From positions 25,954,162 to 26,018,161 of the forward strand of contig OU612067.1 of NCBI GenBank assembly GCA_914767715.1: a stretch of 64,000 bases of DNA. The letters run 5' to 3'. Position 1 is the stretch's first letter; each line of letters starts with the position of its first letter. This DNA comes from Membranipora membranacea (Eukaryota > Bryozoa > Gymnolaemata > Cheilostomatida > Membraniporidae). The translations under genes were made by a program, and so were the position numbers. Below, in pieces: positions 1 to 10,945 of this stretch. Under the pieces are notes generated by a model that was given only the letters and a program-made list of their open reading frames with translations, had not been told where the DNA came from and made no database searches.

Positions 1-480
1 CCAATAATGCTTTGAGAAAGTCAAGAGTTGCCTTCTCATGTGGTCGATCTCAAAGTCAAATCTTCCAACAAGCTTGAGAGGGTTTGAAGAACATCCTGCA
101 AGTCCTGGCGGTTTTGGGTTGTATTGTATACCATTATGTCTTCCAGTAGTGTATTCATAGCATGGGCCAGGGGGCCATGGTCCTACCATCCTACCACTAC
201 CACCCCATCAACTTTGAAAAAAACTCTTAAAATTCCCATAAGTGTTTTAAATACGCAATGACTCTATTTACGATTATCAATAACAGGTGATCAGGGGGCG
301 CCTTGTGTAATATGTATGGATAATGAAGCAATAAAGCACCAATGGAGCTGTTTTATAATGGCAAATTTCAGCTTGCTATGAGGTTTAGAGTTCATCAACA
401 CATCAAAACTGATACATGTTAGCTATCCTTCAGCGCCATGGCCGGCCCTAAAACATACTTTGGGCCAACTTGAACAAACA
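1..480. repeat. Segment duplicated at 12341-12810
   Basis: This stretch matches 12341-12810 almost base for base, from the 'ccaatgatgctttgagaaag'-like start through 'gccggccctaaaacatactt'. In the right copy it directly follows LINE reverse-transcriptase remnant sequence (11890-12350, minus strand), and frames on the minus strand continue into it. It is therefore probably part of the same LINE-derived block or was carried along with it. No intact gene is visible. Confidence 0.8.
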
Positions 481-739
481 GCCTCTGAACATTGCATGTT
501 CTAAATTGGTTCGACACTATATAATAAATGTTCACCGATTCTTTTTCAGTTCTAAGTATCGATCACAGTAGAGATTAAATGATGTCCCTCCCTGTAACCC
601 TAAGATACCTATGGCCAAATTATTGTCAATTTTCTTCTCAAAAAGGACTGGAATGTCTCACAACTGCCTCTGATTTTTGATAGTTTCCTGGGGGAGGTCC
701 CCCTTACCCTCTGGCGGGAAGGCGCTGAAGCACCCCTCC

Positions 740-1000
740 CGCCCCCATCCCGCCTGGCCCAACCACTTCAAAACCCATGGACACAGCCCTGATGTCATCT
801 GCAAATAAGCGGACTATGCATTTAGTGTTCTCAGGTAAGTCATTGATGTAATACTTGAACAGAGTAGATTCTATGACTGATCCTAGGGGTACAACTGATA
901 TCGCATCGGCCATTGATGGTTCATCACTATCACCCAAAGCTCTCTGCTTTCTTCCAGACAAGAAGTCTTCTATGAATAAGACAACTTGGAACATTAGACT
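740..1000 (-). pseudogene. LINE reverse-transcriptase fragment
   Basis: The minus-strand translation contains a recognisable non-LTR reverse-transcriptase core: a 'FLSGRKQRAL' block, then 'VPLGSVIESTLF' (the PQGSVLGPLLF-type motif), 'YINDLPE', and 'RLFADD' (the catalytic F-A-D-D box). The order and spacing are those of CR1/Jockey-like LINEs. The frame is open for only about 97 residues and no complete element surrounds it, so this is a dead fragment. Which LINE clade it belongs to cannot be settled by eye. Confidence 0.8.
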
Positions 1001-2640
1001 AGCTTGTCAACCAGAAAACAGCAATCAGAGTTACCTGAATCTGAAAAAGGACTTACCAGGGGTTGCTTGCCCTCAGGGAAGGTGGTCGAGGGCTGGAGAC
1101 CTGACCGTCATTCTTTTGAGAACTCTGGTACTAATACCATCTCGTACGGGTGCCTATTTGACTTTGAGGGATATTAGGTGTTTCTGTACGCCCTAAGGGG
1201 CAATGATGTTTTCAGGCATCTTGGAGGCGAGTGTGAGGTATTGGTATGGGATGGGGTCTGAAGGATGTGAGAATACTGACATGAATTGTTTATTTTGAAC
1301 TTCTGCCTTGCCTGCCAGTCAAATATGCCAAAAATCTGTTGAGCTATTCCTCTTGACTGTTATCCTCATCAGTAAACATTCTGTGGACATACTCCGGATG
1401 TTGTTTCCTCATCATTTTTGACCACTTGCCCGCAGGTGATACAATTAACCTTTATTTACTTACTTACTTTACTAAATACTGTGCCTTTTACACCTCTTTT
1501 TCAATCTGTTCATCTTCAATCTCATGGAGTTGCTTGTCAATCCAGGGATGCGAATCTCTGCGTCATTACTGCTTCTGGGGCACATAGATGTCCATGCCTT
1601 TAAATTCGTGACAACAAGGGTGTTATTCTGTCAGGAGGAGAGGCTCAAAGATGGACTGTGTTAAACCGTAATTGCCGAGTATGTCTCTGAATTTGGTATG
1701 TAGGGTTGGTATGTGGAGCCAGATGTTAGTGTCATATTTGACCAATCGAAGCTATAAACTCGAGTAGGCCATCTTGTTTCTGTTATATTAAAGCATTCTG
1801 AAATTGATTCGCCTCAGCTCAAGCCTGGTAATGTGAAGGTACATACTTTTTGCTACAATATTTGTGGAATTTCTGTGGCGGGGATCCAACATCAGAAGAT
1901 AAAATATAGTGGTTGTGGTCTGAAAAAACTACCTGGCGTTATTCGGGGCCTTAGATATCCTAATTTCTCAAATAAACTCCTTTGTGATTATTTGGAACCA
2001 ACAGTGATGCCATAACCTTTCCATCAGCGGTGTAAGGAAGATGAAAAGATAGTTGGGACATTAAACTGGAAAGCGAGTCATACATCTTTCCATCATTCAG
2101 TGAGTGCCCCAGGTTTTTCCATTACCATCCCTTGTGTACAACAGGAATTCTAAATTTTCGGCAGCAAAAAAACAAATCTTCTTGGTGTAATGAACCCAAA
2201 AATGACCAAAAGTGTAATCGATTGAATTTCCTACTTGAGGCTCAGTTCTAGACTGATGAGGCTATTATATGACCAATTTTGATCAAAATGTGGTGCGTTT
2301 TTTTTATCCTGTAACTGTATGCCTGATTGTTACTGCAATAGACATGTGCTTTCCCTCTGTGCATCCTACAATGAGATTATGAATCAGTCAGCCTCCAAAT
2401 GAACCTCCATCCATCTTGATGACTTGCAATTACTTTTCTAACATCTTTATTCCCTGTACAATACGGGACCTGAAACTAACCAAGCACTAAACAAGGCCAA
2501 TACACCAATGTAGGATGGGTAACGGTTACTGCTCTTATCCTGACGCCCCTACCCACGGGATGGTAAAATGGAAAAATGTTATTCTATTGTGTAGGCTAAA
2601 CCTATGTCCCACAATCAAGGCACGACTCTTCTGCCAGCTA
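1001..2640. other. No gene seen
   Basis: Both strands carry only short, unconserved frames without recognisable motifs. There is some low-complexity T-rich sequence. The stretch is probably old repeat debris between the LINE fragment and the duplicated block that starts near 2650. Confidence 0.5.
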
Positions 2641-2649
2641 GGTATCTAG

Positions 2650-3600
2650 AGTGATGTTGTCTTGATTTCAGTGATTTAAGTTGATGAAAGTATAGCTTGG
2701 TCACAAAATTTTGTCTGAATTGGTTTTTGAGACATAACACATCTTAAATGTACCGTTGAGAATCATCTGTTACAAAAGGAAAAGAAAATCTAAATAATTT
2801 TGTGGGTAGTAAAAAACAGGTTAATTGTGTCTGAAAATGAGTTAAAATTATATGATAATGTTCAGAGTGTCTCTAGCTGGGACTTCTGTTAAGGTAGACC
2901 TTTTTTAAAAAAGCTAAACACTTAGAATTTGCAACAATGACACACAATACGATCATGATTGTATAGCGTTACATCAATTCACTCCATTCATAAAGGGACA
3001 TACTCGGATTGAATTCATTATGATTCCCAACTGATCAGAGATGGCTGAATAAATTTTTCAACTATCATTCTCTAGACACTTATAAAAATTTCTGCTGATT
3101 CAGTTTATCTGACAGGTCCATAGATAATTGAAAAAAAAACCTTTCAAGATGACAAACACAAAAAATTAACGTGATGCCATGACGTTGCGCTATTGGCAGC
3201 ACATCAACAATCTGGGTAAATGATTTTTAATTCCTATGCAAAGCTAATGGTATCAGGAAACTATATCCAGGGTATTAGCTCTAAATAATGAAAAATTTAA
3301 TCACAAGTTAAAGATATGTCATGAAAGGGTGATTATGGAAAAGGTTATCCCCCCTGATTAACATGAGTGAAATTCCATAAAACCCCCCTTGTGATTCCTG
3401 TTCTGAGGGTGGAATATAAAAATATAACACTTAAACTCAATAATGTATGAAACTCAGCTTTTACAATTTTAACACAGATTTTGACCCCGGGATCCTCGAC
3501 TATAAAGAGAAGAGACAACCGCTTAAAATCAGAAAGGCAATTCGTGAAGACCAATGAGCATGAACTTTAATAATTCCATTGAAGAATCTGTCCTATCAAA
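2650..3600. repeat. Segment duplicated at 12808-13480
   Basis: The sequence starting 'gatgttgtcttgatttcag' at about 2652 recurs at 12808 and stays alignable, with small indels, up to the 'cccctgattaacatgagtg' region (about 3350 here, 13405 there). In the second copy the junction to the 1-480 block is different: the two blocks lie next to each other at 12808 but 2.2 kb apart here. No coding function is seen. Confidence 0.75.
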
Positions 3601-4275
3601 TAAGGGTGGCCATTTATTGTAGGCCAGACACAGATGATGTCTGGTAATCTATACTTACATAACTTGTCATTGAACTTTGCGAAGAGATTTCCGAGTGCCA
3701 AATGGGATTTCGGCAAACAAAATTAATAAACACCTTTAGAACAAAAAACATCAACCTAATTTTAAGTAATCTTCCTATTCTTCCAAATCACTTTGAAGTT
3801 CATCAGACGACATCTGAAACTGAATCTCATGAAGATGAGAGGAGTTAAGAAATTAAGTGTATGAATTCAAAGCATCCAATTTTGAGAGATACAGCAGAAA
3901 CCCATTTAAAACGACTTAGAGGGGTTCAATTACTTGTAATGACAGGTCTTCTAAAAGTGAATCTTAGTGACCATAAAATTCTTTGTTTTCAAAAGTCAAC
4001 ATTTACAAAAAAGGGATAAAGAGGCACATTGCAGAGAGATGATTAATGCATGTCTTCTTGTTTACAAGAAAAGGCAAAGCTGTGATCTATTTCTATGAGA
4101 ATTGTACCACATGCGCACTGTACTCGCTGTCTACCGGGGGGGGGGGGGGGGGGGGATTGGGCTCTTCGCCAGCTTCACTAGGAATAAGGCTAAAGATCTG
4201 CCCACTCTCCTCAGAACTCACACTGTATTGGTGAAATTAATACTGATTGAATGCAAAATATTAATTACAATAATT

Positions 4276-4680
4276 CATTATTGTGGGGATATGGCTAAGT
4301 GGGTAAATCACTTGCATGGATGACGGGAGGTGGGAAAATGACATTGAGAAGTTTTCCTGTACTATATACTAACTAGAAATGCAGGAGTGTATACTAAGAG
4401 ATGTAATAGAGATGTAAATAAAATCTGGCTTCACCGGGATTCGAACTCAGGCCTCTCGCGCAAAGCCATTTAATCCAGGTGTTCAAATATAATGACTTAG
4501 TGGGTGTCAGTAGTAATAAATAGAAAAGTTAACCTCATAGTAGTGGTGTTACTCCTCCTCTGTCACTATGGTCTAAGAACCAATTGGCTTCACCAAGAGT
4601 TAAACTTGGGCCTCTTGCGCTGTGATCGAGCACACTAGGCACTCAGCCACGCCTGCCCACTGCAGCTCACGGATTTAAAT
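4276..4680. repeat. tRNA-derived SINE-like pieces (unit 1)
   Basis: On the plus strand, 'ggggatatggctaagtggg' has a Pol III A-box (tggctaagtgg). On the minus strand, 4427-4480 reads '...gcgcgagaggcctgagttcg' with a good B-box (agttcgaatcc). A second minus-strand piece, 4585-4660, resembles a whole tRNA, with the A-box 'tggctgagtgc' and a damaged B-box. The two minus-strand pieces resemble each other around 'gaggcc...ggtgaagcca'. None has convincing cloverleaf pairing throughout, so they are best read as tRNA-derived SINE heads rather than working tRNA genes. Copies occur at 8601-8845, 14606-14845 and 20802-20860. Confidence 0.6.
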
Positions 4681-5180
4681 TCAATATGAATTGAAAAAGT
4701 AAGCTGTCGTGTAATTTTGTAAAAATTTTCTGTTTTTCAAGCTTTCATGGCAGAGATCAGGCAAAAAAGGTGTAAAATATATTATATGCACACCCTCACC
4801 TGGTTTTACTATACATTTGTGGTTGAAGAATGGGCTTTGATTTGGCCATTTCTTCTATTTTTTAAAAAACATGTTTTGAAAAAGTGTTATGAGGCACTGG
4901 ATATGGGTCTCTTTTATTTTATATGCATATACATTTATCATAAACACAGAACTTAAAATTTGTGGACAAGTTACCCAAAGTTGTACTTAACTGTGAAGTG
5001 GTTCAGTTAAAAAGATGAATATTTAGGAGCTAGCCTGCAATAATTATGCAAGAACCAAAATTAAACGTTACAGCCTTCTAACATAAAAATACAGAAATAA
5101 ATTTACCCTTTTATGATCTTTTTTATCCAAAATAAAATTTATATTGATCATCAGACTGAGAATAGCAGGTACATACTCAC

Positions 5181-5321
5181 CACTCAGGTAGGTTTTCAAG
5201 ACCACAGAACCTCACATGTAACTCTCTCAGTGATCTCAGCTCACACAGCCACTCAGGTAATATGTGTAGAGCTCGATTCCATGATACATCTAATACCTCC
5301 AGCTGAGTCAGTGACCTGATA
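5181..5321 (-). CDS. LRR exon a (two leucine-rich repeats)
   Basis: This is a 141-nt exon encoding 47 residues, two tandem LRRs of about 23 residues. The pattern is LxxLEVLDVSxNxALHxLPEW, then LxELRSLRELxVxxCxLxxLPE. The upstream acceptor reads tattacag and the donor gtgagtatg. Both ends are phase 2, so any number of such exons can be joined without frame loss. Its equivalents are at 9362-9502, 15362-15502 and 19136-19276. LRRs of this type usually bind protein ligands or serve as sensor domains; the partner here is unknown. The reading frame is intact. It is the leftmost LRR exon I can find, and the rest of the gene (3' end) probably lies beyond the window start. Confidence 0.75.
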
Positions 5322-5359
5322 CTGTAATATATACATGTATATATATAATTATACATCAT

Positions 5360-6170
5360 ATGAGATGAGGAGCAGGATCCACCCCATTTCTTCTATCTCA
5401 TTTTCGCACCAGGCTGTTAGATAGTCACGGCTGAACAACATTAGTAATTATTCTTGAGACATATAATTGTTAGTCTGCATCCGTACTATGCAGCCTTACA
5501 ATAAGTCATAGCTGGCAGGAAGGCAACCTATTTTTTCATCACTTTATTTTTTAAGTTATTTATGTATTTATTTTATGTATTTATTTTATTTTATGTAGTT
5601 ATTTTAAGTTATTTATGTGATTATTTAAGTTATTTAAGCCATTTATGTCACATCATGAAAAACATTAGTAATAATGAATTGTTGCTGACACTAGAAGTAT
5701 ATATTTATATAGACTACGGATTGCTAATATCTTTTATCAGTTACAATGCTGTAGTAAATAATAGACTGAGATTAAGAGATACAGACTCGATGTCAAACAA
5801 CTAGCTATAATGGAATTTTCTACACTTAATTACTACATTAGTTATCAATTGAGGATTTTAATTTTATAATTGAATCCTAAAATCTAAAACTCAGACGGAA
5901 GTTTGGCAAATTCCAATGTGAAAGCTAATTTATTGGAATGTAGGGATAAAAGATAATATAGTTATCGTTATCAACGTAAGACATTATTCTTACTTAAACT
6001 TGACCGATTTCTCAAGTCTGAATCCTTATAACACAGACTTTTGATAATGTATCGCTGGTAAAAGAAAACCTGTTTATTCACTTTAGCTTAGTTATTTATA
6101 TTTCACAGCCTCTTCAAAGGTAAGGATTATTGAAGAAATAAAAAACAAAATATGAATTGACGCGACGTGA
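5360..6170. other. AT-rich non-coding part of unit 1
   Basis: This AT-rich stretch includes a simple 'ttatgtatttattttatgta' array near 5560-5640. It is shared with 15540-16370 and partly with 9950-10180. It lies between two LRR exons and reads as intron. No gene is seen. Confidence 0.6.
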
Positions 6171-6179
6171 CAGCCTCAC

Positions 6180-6716
6180 CACTCAGGTAGCTGTCTGAGA
6201 TCCAATAACTCCCTCGGTGCTCTCAGCTCACACAGCCACACAGGTAATGTGTGTAGAGCTTTATTACCTGAGGATTATGCTAATTGACTTGAAATTTTAG
6301 AGCTGCCTACTCTATGTGATTTTATTTCTGAGATGTCTAAAACTGTTTTTAACAATATTGCGTCCAATGAAGACTATCCTCTTTTTAGTTGTGTTGTTTA
6401 TAACTGTGCAAAGGTATCCTCTTGTCTACATACCATCTATCGCCCACCAAAGTGCAAGACTCAAAAGCGTTTAAAGAGCTTTTTTCCTTACCACATGACA
6501 GCTTTCAACAAAGTTTAAATTTCTCATTTTCATGTACCAATCCAATATTATCGCTTGCTGATACATGGATTAAAATAATAAATCTCCCCTAACCTAACCT
6601 AATGGCTGGTTCACATTGTCCCAGACGACCATCCCAGATAACCTAACCTAACCTAACCTAACCTAACCTAACCTAACCTGATACCTCCAGATGAATCAGT
6701 GAACTGATGCTGTAAT
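6180..6716 (-). pseudogene. LRR exon f split by an insertion
   Basis: The 3' half of an LRR exon (6180-6277) and its 5' half (about 6680-6716) are separated by about 400 bp of foreign sequence. The halves match intact exon d (19136-19276). The break lies at 'attacctga', and the inserted piece ends in '...aacctaacctga', so a short ACCTGA direct repeat flanks it, as expected of a target-site duplication. With the insertion this exon cannot encode an LRR pair. The same disruption occurs in units 2 and 3. Confidence 0.7.
6282..6680 (+). mobile_element. Repeat insert with (CCTAA)n tail
   Basis: The insertion inside LRR exon f starts 'ggattatgctaattgacttg' and ends in pentamer (CCTAA)n runs at about 6585-6600 and 6640-6680. 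Its plus strand has a 61-codon frame (6333-6518) that recurs at 10360-10545 and, mutated, near 16530-16720. The peptide has 'TIYRPPK', reminiscent of the YRPP block in LINE endonuclease domains, but the likeness is short. A remnant of the palindromic element seen at 16803-17240 is embedded at 6602-6645. The element class is uncertain. Confidence 0.5.
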
Positions 6717-9361
6717 AAATATACATGTATATTAATACATCATGTGAGATGAGGAGCCAGATCCGCCTCATTTCTTCTATCTCATTTTCGCACCAGGCCG
6801 TCATCCCACCTCCTGTTATCCCATGAAGCCATTTCCTCCCTGGATGAGTTACCATGCTGCCATTTTCCTGCTTGAACAATTTCTCACCAATCCATTTTCC
6901 ACCGAGACGTTTTCAGTTTGAACTGTTTTCCGAGCAAGCCATTTTTCCTCCAAGAAGAATTCCAAATGGACTGTGTTCCCACCAAGACCATTATCACACC
7001 ATGCAGTTTTCCCGGCATCGTTTTTTTTAACATTTATTAACTGTTTTCACGTCCAGCCAACGTTGTAAAAAGAAGTTTGGGTAATGGACCTGTGAGTTGA
7101 TTTCATTTTTATAGTTTGTGGATTTTGTTTTAAGTTTTCCAGCGCACAAGTAATTGTACAAATGACTGATTTCAACAAGGTGGTCTCAAGGTTATAAAAT
7201 ACTTTTTCAGCAAAAGAACTTTATTGTGCCTATAGCCTTTTCTGTACCAATCAGAGAAGAACTGCGAGATCATATTAATGTAGTTGAATAAATTACTGAC
7301 CAATGGGCAGAACATAAATTAGAACATTGGGACATTTTTTCACATGTCATTTTGCTACTACACATTATTCAAAAGTCGTACAGCATTCTTCTAGCCATAT
7401 GACTTGCTGAAGAGATATCTTGTAAACGCTGACAAAGTTATTAGCAAAATCCCTCTATAAAATGAAGCTTACACCATGTGTGTACACTGCATGGCCTGAC
7501 CATGCATGTTAAAGTTTTTCGTACTAATTTTCAAGCTATTATCAATAACCACCAAACAATGTAAAGAAAATCAAACTCTTTTTGAGGTTTGAGGCTACAA
7601 TTTTTTCCGACATAATATCATAATATTCAAGCTTTATCAAACTTTGGAATTGTTTCCTCTTGTAAAGAGAAGAGACAACCGCTTAAAATCAGAAAGGCAA
7701 TCCGTGAAGACCAATGAGCATGAACATTAATAATTCCAATTCCATTGAAGAATCTGTCCTATCAAATAAGGGTGGCCATTCATTGTAGGCCAGACACAGA
7801 TGATGTCTGGTAAACTGTACTTACATAACTTGTCATTGAACTTTGCGAAGAGTTTTACGAGTGCCAAATGGGATTTCAGCAACCAAAAATTAATAAACAC
7901 CTTTAGAACAAAAAATATCAACCTAATTTTAAGTAATTGTCCTATCCTTCCAAATCACTTTGAAGTACATCAGACCATTCTCCCTGATCAGACGACATCT
8001 GAAGCTGAATCTCATGAAGATGAGAGGGGTTAAGAAATTAAGTGTATGAATTCAAAGCATCCAATTTTGAGAGATACAGCAGAAACTCATTTTAAACAAG
8101 TTAGAGGGGTTCAATTACTTGTAATGACAGGTATTCTAAAAGTGAATCTTAGTGACCAAAAAACTCTTTGTTTTCAAAAGAAAACATTTACAAAAAAGGG
8201 ATAAAGAAGCACATTGCAGAGAGATGATTGATACATGCCTTCTTGTTTACAAGAAAAGGCAAAGCTGTCATCTATTTCTATGAGAATTGTTCCACATGCG
8301 CACTGTACTCGCTATCTACCGGGGGCCCTTGAGCTCTTCGCCAGCTTCACTAGGAACTAGGCTAAAGATCTGCCCACTCTCCTCTAGAACTCACATTGTA
8401 TTGGTGAAACTAATACTGATTGAATGCAAAACATCATTTACAATAATGAATTATTGTGGGGATATGGCTTAGTGGGAAAATCACTTGCTTGGATGACGGG
8501 ACGTGGGAAAATGACATTGAGAAGTTTTCCTATACTATATACTAACTACAAATGCAGGGGTGTATACTAAGTACTATGTCATAGAGATGTAAATAAAATC
8601 TGGCTTCACCGGGATTCGAACTCAGGCCTCTCGCGCAAAGCCATCTAATCCAGGTGTTTAAATGTAATGATGTAGTGGGTGTAAGTAGTAATAAATAGAA
8701 AAGTAAACCTCATAGTAGTGGTGTTACTCCTCCTTTGTCACTATGGTCTAAGAACCAATTTGGCTTCACCAAGAATTAAACTTGGGCCTCTTGCGCTGTG
8801 ATCAAGCACACTAGCCACTCAGCCACGCCTGCCCACTGGAGCTCACGGATTTAAATTGAATATGAATTGGAAAAGTAACCTGTTGTGTAATTTTGCTAAA
8901 ATTTTATTTTTTTCAAGCGTTCATGGCAGGGGTCAGGCAAAAATAGTGTAAAATATATTATATGCACACCCTCACCTGGTTTTACTATACATTTGTGGTT
9001 GAAGACAGGGCTTTGATTCAGCCATTTCTTCTATTTTTTAAAAAACACGTTTTGAAAAAGTAATATGAGGCACTGGATATGGGTTTCTTTTATTTTAGTT
9101 TGTATACATATACATTTATCATAAACAGAGAACTTAGAATTTGTGGACAAGTTACCCAAAGTTGTACTTAACTGTGAACTGGTTCAGTTACAAAGTTGAA
9201 TATTTAGGAGCTTGCTTGCAATAATTATGCAAGAACCAAAATTAAATCTTATAGCCTTCTAATATAAAAACACAGAAATAAATTTACCCTTTTATGATCT
9301 TTTTTATCCAAAATAAAATTTATATTGATCATCAGACTGAGAATAGCAGGTACAGACTCAC

Positions 9362-9502
9362 CACTCAGGTAGGCGTTTGAGACCACATCCGCCCACACGT
9401 AACTCTCTCAGTGATCTCAGCTCACACAGCCACTCAGGTAATGTGTGTAGAGCTCCATTACCTGATACACCTAATACCTCCAATTTAGTCAGTGATCTAA
9501 TA
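9362..9502 (-). CDS. LRR exon b (two leucine-rich repeats)
   Basis: This intact 141-nt, phase 2-2 exon is in unit 2. The acceptor reads tattacag and the donor gtgagtctg. The translation keeps the LRR scaffold (LTKLEVLGVSGN, LHTLPEWLCELRSLRELRV, CGLKRLPE) and differs from exons a and c mainly at the variable x positions of the 'LxVxxC' strand, the expected ligand-facing surface of an LRR. It is probably spliced with the other LRR exons of the same minus-strand gene. Confidence 0.75.
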
Positions 9503-10189
9503 CTGTAATATATAAAATATATATAGATAATTATTAATACATCACATGAAATGAGAGGAGGAGCTTTGTAAACAAGTTATGTCGTATATCATAAGGATCT
9601 AATGGCAGCCCCTCAGTACGTAATCTTGTGTTTATAAAATCATCTCAAAAGTATAATTTCCTTAGCACCGATCCGGTGGGGGGGGGAGGGATTTCTCCCT
9701 GCTGTGACAGATAGTTGGCAACAAAAAGTGAAACGACAAATAATTATTTGCATGTCATACGCTATATGATATAAGAATTCATGACTAACTTCTAGTTATA
9801 TAGAAATAGAGGGCATTGGATATCCTACATTCCATTTCTACATTGATTAACAATCGAGGATAAAAACTTCATATCTGCATCCAAAGATCAAAATTCAATA
9901 ATAGCAAAAGCTCGAATATAAATATGAAATGCTCATTTATTGAATGTGAAGAAAAATGATAGATAGTCACGGCTGAACAATATAAGAAATTATTTTTGAA
10001 AAAAATTAATTTTAGTCTGCATCCTTGCTATGCAGCCTTACAATAAGTCATAGCTGGCAAGAAGGCAACCCATTTTTTCATCAACTTTATTTTTTAAGTT
10101 AACATTTAAAAAAATTGAAGATTATTGCAATATTTTTTTATCAGTGACAATGCTGTAGTAATTGACAGACTGAGAAGAGCAGGTACAGA

Positions 10190-10290
10190 CTCACCACACA
10201 GTTAGCTGTCTGAGATCACAGTCTCTCACATCTAACAATCTCAGTGCTCTCAGCTCACATAGCCCCTCAGGTAATGTGTGTATAGCTCTA
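10190..10290 (-). pseudogene. Truncated LRR exon g
   Basis: This is the 3' portion of an LRR exon, recognisable from the 'ctcagctcacatagcccctcaggtaatgtgtgt' pattern shared with the other exons (on the complementary strand). It is cut at 'ctattaactgagg' by the same insertion as exon f. Its donor is altered (caccacacag instead of caccactcag). No 5' half is found to its right, so this copy is dead. Confidence 0.65.
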
Positions 10291-10309
10291 TTAACTGAGG
10301 ATTATGCTG

Positions 10310-10632
10310 ATTGACTTGAATTTTAAGAGCTGCCTACTCTCTGTGATTTTATTTCTGAGATGTCTAAAACTGTTTTTAACAAAATTGCGTCCAATGAAGA
10401 CCATCCTCTTTTTAGTTGTGTAGTTTTTAACTGTGCAAAGGTATCCTCTTGTCTATATACCATCTATCGCCCACCAAAGTGCAGGACTCAAAAGCGTTTA
10501 AAGAGCTTTTTTCCTTACCACATGTCAGCTTTCAACAAAGTTTAAATTTCTCATTTTCATGTACCAATCCAATTTTATCGCCTGTTGATACATGGATTAA
10601 AATAATAAGCCTAACCTAACCTAACCTAACCT
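10310..10632 (+). mobile_element. Second copy of the (CCTAA)n-tailed insert
   Basis: This matches 6282-6600, including the 61-codon plus-strand frame (10360-10545), which is still open with about eight substitutions, and the terminal CCTAA repeats (10605-10632). Preservation of the frame in two copies may reflect only the recent duplication of the whole unit. Confidence 0.55.
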
Positions 10633-10945
10633 AATGGCTGGTTCGCATTGTCCCAGATGACATTTGGATGCCATCCCATATGTTTATCCCAGATGGTCCC
10701 AGTCTTATGTTCCCATCATAAAATTCATCCCAGACAAGCAGTTAGGTTTTTGTCTGGGATAGTGTTGGGTGATGTTCACACTGTTTAGGATCGTCCCAGA
10801 TAGTCCCAGATCAATCCAGATCATCCAAATGTCCGGTTCACATAGCACCCAGATGCAAAATGAGTTTGGGTCCGTCTGGGACAGCATCGGGAAAGTTTGA
10901 CGCTTACGAACTTTCCAGATACTGTCCCAGACGGACCCGTTATCC
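10633..10945. mobile_element. Palindromic 'gtcccagat' DNA element
   Basis: It starts 'tggctggttcgcattgtccc' and contains many forward and reverse copies of a 'gtcccagat'/'atctgggac' core. A fuller copy lies at 16803-17198. It has no coding capacity and looks like a foldback or MITE-type element. The right end is lost here, fused to the unit's terminal block ('ttatcccacctcctgttatc'). Confidence 0.55.

Larger units (their letters stand above)
3540..7640. repeat. LRR-bearing tandem unit 1 (~4.1 kb)
   Basis: This is the first of several degenerate copies of one genomic unit. In order it holds a block starting 'gaagaccaatgagcatgaac', SINE-like tRNA pieces, a conserved 'aatttacccttttatgatct' stretch, an LRR exon (5181-5321), AT-rich sequence, a second, split LRR exon (6180-6716) and a block starting 'ccatttcctccctggatgag'. 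Unit 2 begins with the same first block at about 7705. The same order recurs at 7660-11740, 14165-17840, 17840-20160 and, shortened, at 20200-21090. Confidence 0.8.

Noticed and set aside
3630-3850. Recurring plus-strand ORF in the first block of units (also 7800, 17940, 20345)
   Set aside because: The frame differs between copies in length and ending and its recurrence follows from unit duplication. No known domain.
4427-4480. Functional tRNA gene
   Set aside because: Only the T-arm/B-box half is convincing. The A-box and acceptor pairing at the proper distance are missing, so it is a SINE-like remnant.
6585-6680. (CCTAA)n arrays as telomere or interstitial telomeric repeat
   Set aside because: Arrays are short, repeated at equivalent positions in three units and always at the end of the same insert. 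They are element tails, not chromosome ends.
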